A stretch of DNA of 23,406 nt from CAZFCK01 sp964517355 (GTDB lineage Bacteria; Desulfobacterota; Desulfovibrionia; Desulfovibrionales; Desulfovibrionaceae). The DNA lies in NCBI GenBank assembly GCA_964517355.1, contig CAZFCK010000050.1, forward strand, positions 1 through 23,406. Reading direction: 5' to 3'. A model generated the notes under the pieces. That model saw only the letters and a list, made by a program, of their open reading frames with translations. It ran no database searches and was not told the origin of the DNA. Position 1 is the stretch's first letter. Every line of letters starts with the position of its first letter. Below, piece after piece: positions 15,255-22,531 of this stretch. Both the position numbers and the translations under genes were made by a program.

Positions 15255-16523
15255 ATGGGCTATTACGGCATCATCACCCATCCGCCGGGCGAGACAACAC
15301 CCGCCCCCCCCGGACACGTATCGCCGATTCCGGGGGGAAGCGTCACGCCCGTCGCCGCAGGCCGCGTGACCGCGGGACCGGCGGGCTCCGTCACAGCGGG
15401 TCCCGCGGGACACGTCGTCGTTGGTCCTGCTGGGTCCATTACAACCGCCCCGGGGGGGCACATCACCACCGCACCCGCAGGTCACAGCGTGACTCATCCG
15501 GCGGGGCACACCGTGACCGCTCCGGCGGGGCATACCGTAACTGCTCCGGCGGGGCATACCGTAACCGCTCCGGCGGGGCATACCGTGACCGCTCCGGCGG
15601 GGCACACCGTGACCGCTCCGGCGGGGCATACGGTCACAGGTCCGTCAGGTTCCCTCACCATCGCGGAACCGGGCCGCTCCACCCCTGCGGCGTCCATCCA
15701 GGGCGTGCCCGGGAGTGATTCCACGAGGGGCGAGAGGGGAGCGATCATCGATTCCGGAGGGCAGGTTGTAACCGCATCCGCCCCCGCTGTGGCGGACGGC
15801 TATTTTCCTGGACACGCCGTTACCGGCGAGAGCGCATCCCCGGTGGCGGTCGCCGGTGCGGAAACAAGCATTGCCGGAGCTGCAGTTGTGAGTGCGGGCG
15901 GCACTGAGATCCGCGACGCTGCAACAGGGGGCGGTGAAACGGCAATGGGCAGGGGCGGAGACACGGTGACGGGCGCGCATACGGTCCAGCCCGCCGCTGT
16001 GGTTGTGCAGGGGAGCACGGGCCCTACGGGGCGTGATGTGTTCTCCGGCGCCGCCGATAAGCGGGTGGCCCACCGCGGCAAGGGGGGCGGGACTTCGCAG
16101 GCCGCTCCGCATGGTCCCCAAAAGCGCGCGCCGTTCAATCACGTTCAGATAGGAGGGCATATTGTGGACGTCACCACGTATGAGCCCATTTCCTTTACGG
16201 ATAAGATGGAACAGGCCGGAATTCCCACAGGGAATCTCGCCGCTGGAAGCCGCAAAGGCCTGACTATCCCTGATTTCAGACGCTCGGCGCAAAATATCCA
16301 AAAAGGGGGCACCACTGTTTCCGGGGTCGGCAGCACGCAATACACCACCTACCCCATGCCCAACGCCGACGCCTGGCTTCCCGAGGTGATCCCGCCCTTC
16401 AGCGTGCTCAGTGGACCCGGGTTGCTGTCGGACCCGCAGGTTCATTTCGGCATCACGCTACCGGACAGAAATTCAATGCGGGTTCTTGATCCGGCCGGCA
16501 GCCTAGTCAGCCAAAAGGCTTGA
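15255..16523 (+). CDS. Octapeptide-repeat protein of unknown function
   Basis: A 422-residue protein that I do not recognise. After MGYYGIITHPPG come about 16 consecutive octads (residues 13-140) of the form [H/S]-[T/V/I]-[V/T]-T-x-P-[A/G]-G, five of them exactly HTVTAPAG. Residues about 141-290 are Gly/Ala/Val/Thr-rich with looser beta-type repeats. The last 130 residues (from HVQIGGHIVDVTTYEPISF) look like a normal folded domain with no known motif. No signal peptide, membrane helix or cysteine is seen. An octad period with alternating beta-branched residues is compatible with a beta-solenoid or trimeric beta-helix fibre, as in phage spikes, but this is inference. AGAGGGAG at 15238-15245 supports the start. 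The strand choice rests on the ribosome-binding site, the long frame and the structured C-terminus. Confidence 0.7.
   Translation: MGYYGIITHPPGETTPAPPGHVSPIPGGSVTPVAAGRVTAGPAGSVTAGPAGHVVVGPAGSITTAPGGHITTAPAGHSVTHPAGHTVTAPAGHTVTAPAGHTVTAPAGHTVTAPAGHTVTAPAGHTVTGPSGSLTIAEPGRSTPAASIQGVPGSDSTRGERGAIIDSGGQVVTASAPAVADGYFPGHAVTGESASPVAVAGAETSIAGAAVVSAGGTEIRDAATGGGETAMGRGGDTVTGAHTVQPAAVVVQGSTGPTGRDVFSGAADKRVAHRGKGGGTSQAAPHGPQKRAPFNHVQIGGHIVDVTTYEPISFTDKMEQAGIPTGNLAAGSRKGLTIPDFRRSAQNIQKGGTTVSGVGSTQYTTYPMPNADAWLPEVIPPFSVLSGPGLLSDPQVHFGITLPDRNSMRVLDPAGSLVSQKA
15507..15626 (+). repeat. Five tandem 24-bp units (in-frame)
   Basis: Five consecutive 24-bp units encode HTVTAPAG and differ only at silent positions (CAC/CAT, GTG/GTA, ACC/ACT). 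Less similar units extend the tract on both sides to about 15291-15674. Changes in unit number would keep the frame, so protein length could vary between strains. Confidence 0.9.
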
Positions 16524-16547
16524 GTCCAAGAGGCGTAAATTAGGAAT

Positions 16548-16599
16548 GCCTCCGGCGGCTCAAGAACCTTTTGAAAAAGGTTCTTGAGAATCTCCAAAA
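16548..16599 (-). repeat. R2 hairpin repeat, reverse copy (possible terminator)
   Basis: Contains the perfect 14-bp stem CTCAAGAACCTTTT (16559-16572) with AAAAGGTTCTTGAG (16575-16588) around a GA loop, flanked by GCCTCCGGCGGC and AATCTCCAAAA. It begins 24 nt after the octapeptide-repeat gene, so it may stop or process that transcript, though no true T-run follows. Confidence 0.85.
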
Positions 16600-16621
16600 C
16601 GTTTTAATATCGTTTCCCATT

Positions 16622-16658
16622 CATAGTGTCGGGGCAAAGCACCCCTTTCTGCACTATG
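16622..16658. other. Nested hairpin in the repeat-rich gap
   Basis: CATAGTG (16622-16628) pairs with CACTATG (16652-16658), and inside them GGGG (16631-16634) pairs with CCCC (16642-16645). It belongs to no repeat family that I could find elsewhere in the window. The rest of the gap 16600-16743 holds nothing recognisable. Confidence 0.5.
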
Positions 16659-16743
16659 GGAGGAATTGCCAGGCTTGGAACAATGCCAGAAACAATATTG
16701 TATCTGTTTGATATTATGAAATTTAAAGTTTTGGAAAGGGGGT

Positions 16744-16798
16744 CCGGGGGGAGAACCTTTTTCAAAAGGTTTCCCCCCGGAAGTTTTCATAAATTAAT
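16744..16798 (+). repeat. R4 GC-rich hairpin with R2 core
   Basis: A long stem runs CCGGGGGGAGAACCTTTT (16744-16761) against AAAAGGTTTCCCCCCGG (16764-16780) with one bulge; its centre is the R2 core. TTTTCATAAATTA follows. The right arm and tail recur on the minus strand at 1082-1056. It is a hybrid of the R2 hairpin with a C/G-run clamp. Confidence 0.75.
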
Positions 16799-16847
16799 TT
16801 AGAAATGGGAAATGGTATAATTTGTATAACCTGCCGACATGTCGTTT

Positions 16848-16907
16848 TTCCGGCGTCCGGAGGCCTCCCCAGGCCGTCGTGCGGCGCGAAAGCCCTCGAC
16901 TTTACAA
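16848..16907 (-). repeat. R3 head, copy E
   Basis: On the minus strand, GTAAAGTCGAGGGCTTTCGC, then GCCGCACGACGGC, a diverged CCTGGGGAGGCC, and ACGCCGGAAAAACGAC. It starts directly after the MarR stop codon. The AT-rich tail of copies A-C is not clearly present, so it is partial or decayed. Confidence 0.75.
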
Positions 16908-17366
16908 TCATTCTGCCCTACCTGCGCCGTCATCGTGGGCCATGTGCCGTTCCAAAATGACATAATAGCCTGGAAGCAGGGCATACAGCCGTTTTCGCCC
17001 CTCCGGCGTGAGCGTGAGCTGTTTCGCCCGCTTGTCTTCATTGTGGGGCGCGGCCTGCACCAGTCCCTCGGCCTGGAGCGCGGCGAGGGTCTTGCTGACC
17101 ACGGGCTTGGAAACGTCGAGCTTATCCGCCAGTGCGCACGCTTGCAGACCGCTGCCGCCGGGTTCGCGATCCAGGAGGATGCAGATGAGAAACCGCGTCT
17201 GTGAAAAACCCTGGGCCGCGAAATACTGCTCCAAATCACGCAGCAGTACGCTGGCGCTGCGCAGCAGCCTGAGCGCGTTGTTCACCGCCGGGACATCCAT
17301 TGCCGGGAATCGTCGCTTGTAGGCGTCGAGAATTTCACTTGTGGGGAGATCCTTGAGAAAAAACAT
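16908..17366 (-). CDS. MarR-family transcriptional regulator
   Basis: A 152-residue winged-helix regulator. The recognition region is ALADKLDVSKPVVSKTLAALQAEGLV (about 78-103), followed by the wing NEDKRAKQLTLTPEGRKRL with the typical DKR arginine, and helices at both ends for dimerisation. MarR proteins usually repress their own operon and release DNA on binding a phenolic or oxidised ligand. It starts 2 nt after the CMD-family stop, so the pair is one operon. The overlapping palindromes in the operon promoter (17774-17802) are its probable operators. An R3 repeat abuts its stop. Confidence 0.9.
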   Translation of the reverse strand: MFFLKDLPTSEILDAYKRRFPAMDVPAVNNALRLLRSASVLLRDLEQYFAAQGFSQTRFLICILLDREPGGSGLQACALADKLDVSKPVVSKTLAALQAEGLVQAAPHNEDKRAKQLTLTPEGRKRLYALLPGYYVILERHMAHDDGAGRAE

Positions 17367-17368
17367 GG

Positions 17369-17749
17369 CTATGCCTTTTGCTCCTGTTCCCGCAAAACGT
17401 CGCGCAAAACGCCGGCCGCGTTGAGCGCCGCGGGAAAACCGGCGTATACTGCCATATGGATGCAGATTTCCATAAGTTCTTCCGGAGAAATGCCCACATT
17501 GAGCGCCGCGTGGAAATGGACGCGCAACTGGGGCGCGGCGGTGCCCATGGCGGCCAGGGCCGAAACCGTGGCCAGTTCCCTGTCGCGCAGGCTCAACCCC
17601 GGGCGTGAATAGATATCGCCGAAGGGAAATTCAACGACGTATCGCGCGAGGTCGGGTGCGAAAGCCGCAAATGATTCCAGAACGTCCAATCCCGCCTGTC
17701 CGTCCACCTTTTCCAACATCTTGAGCCCTTGCGCATAGCGTGTCGTCAT
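17369..17749 (-). CDS. Carboxymuconolactone decarboxylase (CMD/AhpD)-family protein
   Basis: A 126-residue single-domain CMD-family protein. Seen: LSLRDRELATVSALAAMG and RVHFHAALNVGISPEELMEICIHMAVYAGFPAALNA, the core of the gamma-CMD fold with the conserved His in the ICIHMA helix. The CxxC redox pair of AhpD peroxidase partners is absent (a single Cys is present), so an alkylhydroperoxidase role is unlikely; small lactone, quinone or aromatic chemistry is more likely. The exact reaction is unknown. AGGAGG at 17760-17755 lies 5 nt before the ATG. First gene of an operon with marR, which suggests induction by its substrate or a related compound. Confidence 0.88.
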   Translation of the reverse strand: MTTRYAQGLKMLEKVDGQAGLDVLESFAAFAPDLARYVVEFPFGDIYSRPGLSLRDRELATVSALAAMGTAAPQLRVHFHAALNVGISPEELMEICIHMAVYAGFPAALNAAGVLRDVLREQEQKA

Positions 17750-17773
17750 GATCGCCTCCTATTTAATAAGCAT

Positions 17774-17808
17774 GCTAACCATATAGTTAGCCGGTTAACT
17801 ATTGTCAA
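17774..17808 (-). promoter_or_regulatory. Promoter with overlapping operators for the CMD-marR operon
   Basis: On the minus strand TTGACA (17808-17803) and TATATG (17785-17780) are exactly 17 nt apart, a strong sigma-70-type pair. Two overlapping palindromes cover the spacer and -10: ATAGTTA/TAACTAT (17783-17789 with 17796-17802, 6-nt spacer) and GCTAAC/GTTAGC (17774-17779 with 17786-17791, 6-nt spacer). A regulator bound there would block RNA polymerase. The CMD ATG is about 30 nt downstream. Confidence 0.8.
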
Positions 17809-17872
17809 GAAGGTGACGTAACTTCGATCCATAAGGATTTCAGGGGAATCATGAAGAGGGTAATATAAAGTT

Positions 17873-20026
17873 TTACTTGAACGCCGCCAGGATGTTGGAA
17901 TAGCGGTCCGTCCATGGGGAGATGCGGGGCAGGCCGCAATCTTCGAGTGACAGCCAATGCAGCTGCGTGCGCATGTAGCGGGCCGTGGTTCGGCTGCGGG
18001 TGAGAGCGCCCCATATGGTGGCTTCGGCATCCGGATCAATGTTTTGTACGCGCCGTTTCAGGAGGCCGAACGCGCCGATTTCCCGGGCATTGGCCAGCAA
18101 CACCGGTTCCAGATCGAGAAATTTGTTGGAGATGTGGAAGAGCACCACGCCGTCGGGCATGAGCCGTTGCAGATAGAGTTCCATGGCCTCCACCGTGATG
18201 AGGTGCATGGGGATGGAATCCGAATTGAAGGCGTCCACGAGCAGCGCGTCAAAGCGGACGTTGCTTTCCTTCTCCAGGGAGAGGCGGGCGTCTCCGGGCG
18301 TCAGCCGCAGATGCGCCTTGCAATTGCGCAGGAACGTGAACCAGTTTTGCGCCACGTGGATATTGTAGGGGTCGAGTTCGTAAAAAGTCATGTCCTGGCG
18401 CGGCCGGCCGTATGCGGCCAGAGACCCGGCGCCCAGGCCGATGATGGCCACGCGCTCCAGGGGCAGAACGTCGGAAGCCAGCAACTCGCCCGCTGGGTTG
18501 GTCCGGTGGTAATAGGTGAGGGCGATGTTTTGCCGTTCCGGAGAGAGAAACTGCGCTCCGTGCAACGTGGTGCCGTGCTTGAGAAAGCGTTTGTCTCCCT
18601 GGTCGTAAATCGTATAGATGCCGTAAAAGTTTCTGTGCTTGGCAAGGAGTGTCTGCCCCGGTTTGAGCTGCTCCACTCCCTGCGCCAGCAACAGGGCCGC
18701 GAGCAGAGCCAGGGCCTGGCTCCAATGGCGGCGTTGCGCGGCGAAAAACACCAGGGCCAGAAGCAGGCCCGCGGCGGCGGCGATAAGAGATGACGCCCCG
18801 GGTGTGGCGCGCCCCACGACGTATGACCAGAGCGCCAAAATAACCGCCAAGGCGAGTGGCGCCAGAACATCCCGCGCGGCAAGGCGCTCCCTGCGGCGCA
18901 GGGCCAGGCCGGCGGCCAGAAGCGCGAATCCGGCCGCGTATTCCACCACAGCGTTGGAGAGCAGGGGAATGACCCAGCCGACCAGCACGCTCCCAAGAAA
19001 ACCGCCAAGGGACAGGTAAATATAAAAGGCGGCGAGTTCCCGCACATCCGTGGGGCGGGCGCGGTTCAGCTCCCCGTGGCAGATAACGCAGCTGCACAAC
19101 AGCACCGCAAGATGCACCCCGAGGAGCGCGAGAATGGGCAGGGTGTAGGATTGGAGTTGCAGGCCGAAAAGCAGCACGGCCGCGGCCGCCAGGAGCGGAA
19201 AGCGTTGTTCCAGCCAATCGGGATACCAGGGGCGCTCCTTGAAGGTCAGAACAAAGCTGAGCAGATACAGGGCCAGGGGCGCAACCCAGATTAAGGGGGC
19301 GGAAGCCAGGTCAAAGGTGATGACATTGGTGACGGAGAGAAACAGGGCGGTCCCGGCGCAACTCAGCAGCAGCCAGCTCAACCTGCTTCGTGCGCCTCCC
19401 GGGGCCTGGGAGGCCAGGGCCGCTGCATGCGTCTGGGGCAGTCTGCCGGCCCAGAAATGAACAAAGAGAAACACGAGGGCGGTGATCGCGTAAAGGATTT
19501 GCCACACGGCCAGTTGACGCCCCAAACCGAGGAACGGCTCCACAAGCAGGGGGTAGCTGAGAAGTCCGGAAAAGGAACCCAGGTTCGATGTCGCGTACAG
19601 AACGTAGGGGTTGGCGCTGTGACGCAAGCGGGCGCTGGAAAGGTAGCGCTGCAGGAGAATCGAGAGCGAGGAAAGCACGAAAAAGCACAGGCCGATGGAG
19701 GAGAGGATGGTCCAGGCGATGTCCAGTGCGAAGGGCAGATCCGCTTGCCGGGCCGTCAGATAGCGTAGGGGGATGGGAAAAAGAAACAACGGCGCGAGAG
19801 GCACAAGAACCTGCAAGCGCCGGAACCAGGCTTGTTGCGCCAGCCGCCCCGCAAGATGGGCGTAGCCGTAGCCCAGGAGCAACAGCGCCTGGAAAACCAT
19901 GACGCTGATGCCCCACACCAGGTAACTGCCGCCGAAACCTGGCAGCATGGCCTTGGAGGCCATGAGCTCCACCTGAAAGAGCAGAAAAGAGGAAAGAAAA
20001 ACCAGGCAATGCAGCAATACGAGCAT
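17873..20026 (-). CDS. Fused membrane / spermidine-synthase-like protein
   Basis: A 717-residue protein with about 12-14 hydrophobic segments to residue ~480 and a C-terminal Rossmann methyltransferase-like domain of the polyamine-synthase superfamily. Seen: VAIIGLGAGSLAAYG (526-540), the cofactor loop; FYELDPYNI (acidic residues 550 and 552); GDARLSL; LLVDAFNSDSIPMHLIT (Asp598); and WTDRYSNIL near the end. The order matches 'fused MFS/spermidine synthase' proteins, whose true reaction is unproven. The ATG at 20026 starts directly on the first membrane helix (MLVLLHCLVFLSSFLLF) and has GAGGCGG upstream; longer starts would add a polar tail and reach into the structured repeat at 20088. It stands alone, with the CMD-marR promoter just downstream. 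Confidence 0.85.
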   Translation of the reverse strand: MLVLLHCLVFLSSFLLFQVELMASKAMLPGFGGSYLVWGISVMVFQALLLLGYGYAHLAGRLAQQAWFRRLQVLVPLAPLFLFPIPLRYLTARQADLPFALDIAWTILSSIGLCFFVLSSLSILLQRYLSSARLRHSANPYVLYATSNLGSFSGLLSYPLLVEPFLGLGRQLAVWQILYAITALVFLFVHFWAGRLPQTHAAALASQAPGGARSRLSWLLLSCAGTALFLSVTNVITFDLASAPLIWVAPLALYLLSFVLTFKERPWYPDWLEQRFPLLAAAAVLLFGLQLQSYTLPILALLGVHLAVLLCSCVICHGELNRARPTDVRELAAFYIYLSLGGFLGSVLVGWVIPLLSNAVVEYAAGFALLAAGLALRRRERLAARDVLAPLALAVILALWSYVVGRATPGASSLIAAAAGLLLALVFFAAQRRHWSQALALLAALLLAQGVEQLKPGQTLLAKHRNFYGIYTIYDQGDKRFLKHGTTLHGAQFLSPERQNIALTYYHRTNPAGELLASDVLPLERVAIIGLGAGSLAAYGRPRQDMTFYELDPYNIHVAQNWFTFLRNCKAHLRLTPGDARLSLEKESNVRFDALLVDAFNSDSIPMHLITVEAMELYLQRLMPDGVVLFHISNKFLDLEPVLLANAREIGAFGLLKRRVQNIDPDAEATIWGALTRSRTTARYMRTQLHWLSLEDCGLPRISPWTDRYSNILAAFK

Positions 20027-20087
20027 AAATGTTCCGCCTCGGTGAAAGAAGAGCGGGGGGCTGGATGTAAGAGCGTGCCGGTCCCGG

Positions 20088-20216
20088 TTAGAGCATTTAA
20101 ACTTTGAAAAAGTTGAAAGGCTCTGCAAAGATTTGCTTGCAAATCTTTGCCGCGAAATGATTGTAGGCGGGCTTTGCCCGCCGTTAAGCGATCATTTCAA
20201 GCGTTAACTGCTCTAA
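20088..20216. repeat. 129-bp multi-stem element with R1-type ends
   Basis: Ends TTAGAGCATTTAA (20088-20100) and TTAACTGCTCTAA (20204-20216) are inverted with one mismatch and match the ends of the 39-bp palindrome. Inside are four perfect stems: AACTTT/AAAGTT (20100-20114), a 12-bp stem GCAAAGATTTGC (20125-20136 with 20139-20150), GAAATGAT/ATCATTTC (20154-20161 with 20191-20198), and GGCGGGC/GCCCGCC (20166-20172 with 20176-20182), the last nested in the third. It lies 61 nt upstream of the spermidine-synthase-like start. Confidence 0.85.
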
Positions 20217-20286
20217 AAGAAAAATTATAACGTCGCGGGCTTCGCGCCCGCACGACGACCAGGGGGAGGCGCATCCAGGACCCGCG
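20217..20286 (+). repeat. R3 head, copy D
   Basis: AAAGAAAAATTATAACGTCG, then the GCGGGC/GCCCGC hairpin, ACGACGACCAGGGGGAGG, then a diverged end. It is joined directly to the TGCTCTAA end of the preceding element, the same junction as copy C has with the 39-bp palindrome. The AT-rich tail is not clearly retained. Confidence 0.8.
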
Positions 20287-20330
20287 AATATTTGAACAAA
20301 TCCGTTAATAGTACAGAGCGTTCTGTAAAT

Positions 20331-20407
20331 AGTTTTGGAGATTCTCAAGAACCTTTTTCAAAAGGTTATTGAGCCGCCGGAGGCCATATTTTTAGGCCGC
20401 CGGAGGC
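20331..20407 (+). repeat. R2 hairpin repeat with duplicated GC tail
   Basis: AGTTTTGGAGATT, then CTCAAGAACCTTTT (20344-20357) and AAAAGGTTATTGAG (20360-20373) around TC with one mismatch, then GCCGCCGGAGGC (20373-20384), which is repeated at 20396-20407. It lies 26 nt beyond the GT-B stop. The tail duplication suggests slippage or insertion at this copy. Confidence 0.85.
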
Positions 20408-20433
20408 GTTCCTCATTTTTGACATCAAAATAC

Positions 20434-21390
20434 TTACTGCAACGTGTCGTAAAAAGAGGCAAGGGCGTTGATGACGCGCTTTTCAGTCCAGACACGCTCC
20501 ATAAACGAACGCGCCTCACGGCCTGCCTGCTCCCGGGCTTCCGGATCGCGCAGCAGGTCGCGCAGGGTCGTCTCCAAGGCGTTGTTGTCCCTGGCGATGA
20601 TCCAAGGCAAAGACGCGCAGGCGAAAAATTCACGGATGTTCCCGATGTTGAAGCCGTCCAGCCCGGCAATCACGGGGCGCCCCTGCGCCAGGGCTTCCAG
20701 CGAGGCCATGCCGTAATACCCCTGCATGTGATCGAAGAATATGTCGCAGCGCTGTTTGCGCAGCAGGCATTCAGCATGGGGCGTGTTTTCAATGATGTCG
20801 AGGGCAAGCTCGGGGAAATCCGGAGCCAGGCGTTCATAGATCGCCAGCAGGTCGTCTGTGTTCTTGAGGTCTTTGCGTGTGGGAGAGTGCGCGAGGATAA
20901 CGCGCTGATCGTCCTGTCTGGGATCGGGGGCGTAGCAAGCCATGTCTTGGGGCACGAAATTGGGCTGCCACACCGCGCCGGGCAGTTTTGGGAGCAGGTC
21001 GGGCGTGCTTACGAGCAGGTTTTTGCGGCCGAGTCGGCGATATTTATCTTGAAAAAAGAGGGGATCGCCCCTGAAATCAGGATGCCCGTGGTGGTGGTGT
21101 ACGATGGCCTTGCCGCGCATGAATTGCGCCGGAGTAAAGGGGCCGAGTTGTATGGATTCGTCGCAGACCAGATGGAAATGAAAAACGTCGGCCTGTCGCA
21201 GAACCTGCTCCAGTTCCTGCATCCCGCGGCCGTCGAGCCAGGGCAGATGCAGGTCTTTGGGGAACATGAAATTGTAGCGCAGTTCAGTGGTGATCAAACG
21301 GCACTGGTGCGCCGTATGCCTGTTCAACGCCCGGCACATGAGGATGGCGGTTCCAGCCGGGTCGTTGACGGCGATCATGGCGATGCGCAT
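20434..21390 (-). CDS. GT-B glycosyltransferase (GT1/GT4-like)
   Basis: A 318-residue GT-B glycosyltransferase. The N-terminal Rossmann half (MRIAMIAVNDPAGTAILMCRAL, then ADVFHFHLV and IVHHHHGHPDF) and the C-terminal donor half (VILAHSPTRKDLKNTDDLL, CDIFFDHMQGYYGMASLEALAQGRPVIAG with Glu232, then IREFFA) fit the retaining GT4-type fold. It is the third gene of an operon behind the NeuB-family gene (37-nt gap; AAGG 9 nt before the ATG), so it probably transfers a sugar in the same surface glycan. Donor and acceptor are unknown. Confidence 0.82.
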   Translation of the reverse strand: MRIAMIAVNDPAGTAILMCRALNRHTAHQCRLITTELRYNFMFPKDLHLPWLDGRGMQELEQVLRQADVFHFHLVCDESIQLGPFTPAQFMRGKAIVHHHHGHPDFRGDPLFFQDKYRRLGRKNLLVSTPDLLPKLPGAVWQPNFVPQDMACYAPDPRQDDQRVILAHSPTRKDLKNTDDLLAIYERLAPDFPELALDIIENTPHAECLLRKQRCDIFFDHMQGYYGMASLEALAQGRPVIAGLDGFNIGNIREFFACASLPWIIARDNNALETTLRDLLRDPEAREQAGREARSFMERVWTEKRVINALASFYDTLQ

Positions 21391-21427
21391 GAAGAGTACC
21401 TTTGCAGCCTGCGTCTGCCGCGCAGTC

Positions 21428-22531
21428 TCAGGAGAGCACTTCCCGCGGCGCGTCTTGCGGAACTTCCGGCATCGCCAGGGTCAAAATCTCCCAGTCGAGC
21501 ATTTCCTCACACTGGGCGCTGCGCTTGAGCCGCGCTCCGATCACCTCGTCCCAATGCACGGGAGAAAGACCGTTTCCCGGGCACTTCACCGTGATGTCCG
21601 AGGCCGTGATGCGGTGCCCCGCCGGTAAATCGCGGGTAAAGACGATGCTTTTGCGCAGTTTTGCGGCGGAGTTGCGTTCGCTGGGGTACACGGTCTTTTC
21701 CGTCACCTTCATGGCGGCTTCCACTTCCCGGATCATGGCGCACAGGGCCTGCAAGTCCTTGGGCTCGATGGAGGCCTGGTGATCCGTACCGCGCATGGTG
21801 CGGTCCAGAGTGAAATGGCGTTCGACAACGCACGCGCCCAGGGCCACGGCGGCCACGCTCGGGCCCAGGCCGGACTCGTGGCCGGAATACCCCACAGCCA
21901 GGCCGTAGCGCCGGCGCAACGTGGCGAGCACAGGCAAGGCGATATGTTCATTGGGGCAAGGATAGCTGGAATTGCAATGCAGGAGGATGATGCGGTCGTG
22001 ATAACGGCGCAGTTCGTTCACGGCCACGTCCACGTCCCGCAAGCCGCTCATGCCGGTGGACATGATCACCGGCACCCCGGACTCGCCCACTTGTCGCAAC
22101 AGGGGAATGTTCACGAGATCGGCGGAGCAAACCTTGAACAGCTCCATGCCCAAGTCGAGCATCTGCCGTGTGCTCACGTGGTCCCAGGCGGAGGCGAAGA
22201 ACACAAGCCCCAATTCCTCGGAAAGGGCCTTGAGTTCGGCCATGGCCTCCACATCCAGCTCCAGGGCCAGGCGGTGTTCGCCATAGGTGGGGCCGAAGCT
22301 GTTGGGGCCCGTATAGGGCGCTTCGCGGCCTGCGCGGGAGAACATGGCGTCCACGTCCCGCTTTTGGAATTTGACGGCGTCCGCCCCTGATCGCGCCGCG
22401 GCGTGGACCATCTCCTTGGCCACGGAAAGGTCGCCTTGGTGGTTGTTGCCGATTTCGGCGACAATGAAGCAGGGGCTGCCGGGGCCTATGCGTCTGCCGG
22501 ACTTCAATCGAGTGCTGGTATTGATCTTCAT
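21428..22531 (-). CDS. N-acetylneuraminate synthase family protein (NeuB-like)
   Basis: A 367-residue synthase expected to condense phosphoenolpyruvate with a six-carbon amino sugar to give a nine-carbon nonulosonate (sialic, legionaminic or pseudaminic acid). Seen: IVAEIGNNHQG (23-33), DAVKFQ (51-56), SAWDHVS, STGM (158-161), LHCNSSYPCP (184-193), GYSGHESG, and VERHFTLDRTMRGTDHQAS (236-254). A C-terminal SAF domain (about 295-360) begins RKSIVFTRDLPAG. Which acid it makes cannot be decided. The ATG at 22531 overlaps the stop of the upstream regulator (ATGA), so translation is coupled; the longer frame has no support. No CMP-sugar synthetase is in the window; it may lie beyond, or elsewhere. 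Confidence 0.88.
   Translation of the reverse strand: MKINTSTRLKSGRRIGPGSPCFIVAEIGNNHQGDLSVAKEMVHAAARSGADAVKFQKRDVDAMFSRAGREAPYTGPNSFGPTYGEHRLALELDVEAMAELKALSEELGLVFFASAWDHVSTRQMLDLGMELFKVCSADLVNIPLLRQVGESGVPVIMSTGMSGLRDVDVAVNELRRYHDRIILLHCNSSYPCPNEHIALPVLATLRRRYGLAVGYSGHESGLGPSVAAVALGACVVERHFTLDRTMRGTDHQASIEPKDLQALCAMIREVEAAMKVTEKTVYPSERNSAAKLRKSIVFTRDLPAGHRITASDITVKCPGNGLSPVHWDEVIGARLKRSAQCEEMLDWEILTLAMPEVPQDAPREVLS

Noticed and set aside
15291..15674. Possible CRISPR array
   Set aside because: The 24-bp units are tandem without spacers and lie in frame inside a coding sequence.
15252..15748. Minus-strand open frames with repeats such as MPRRSGHGVPRRSGHG and AVTVCPAG
   Set aside because: They are mirror frames of the 24-bp tandem repeat. 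Repetition keeps all frames open; none has a supported start or a globular domain.
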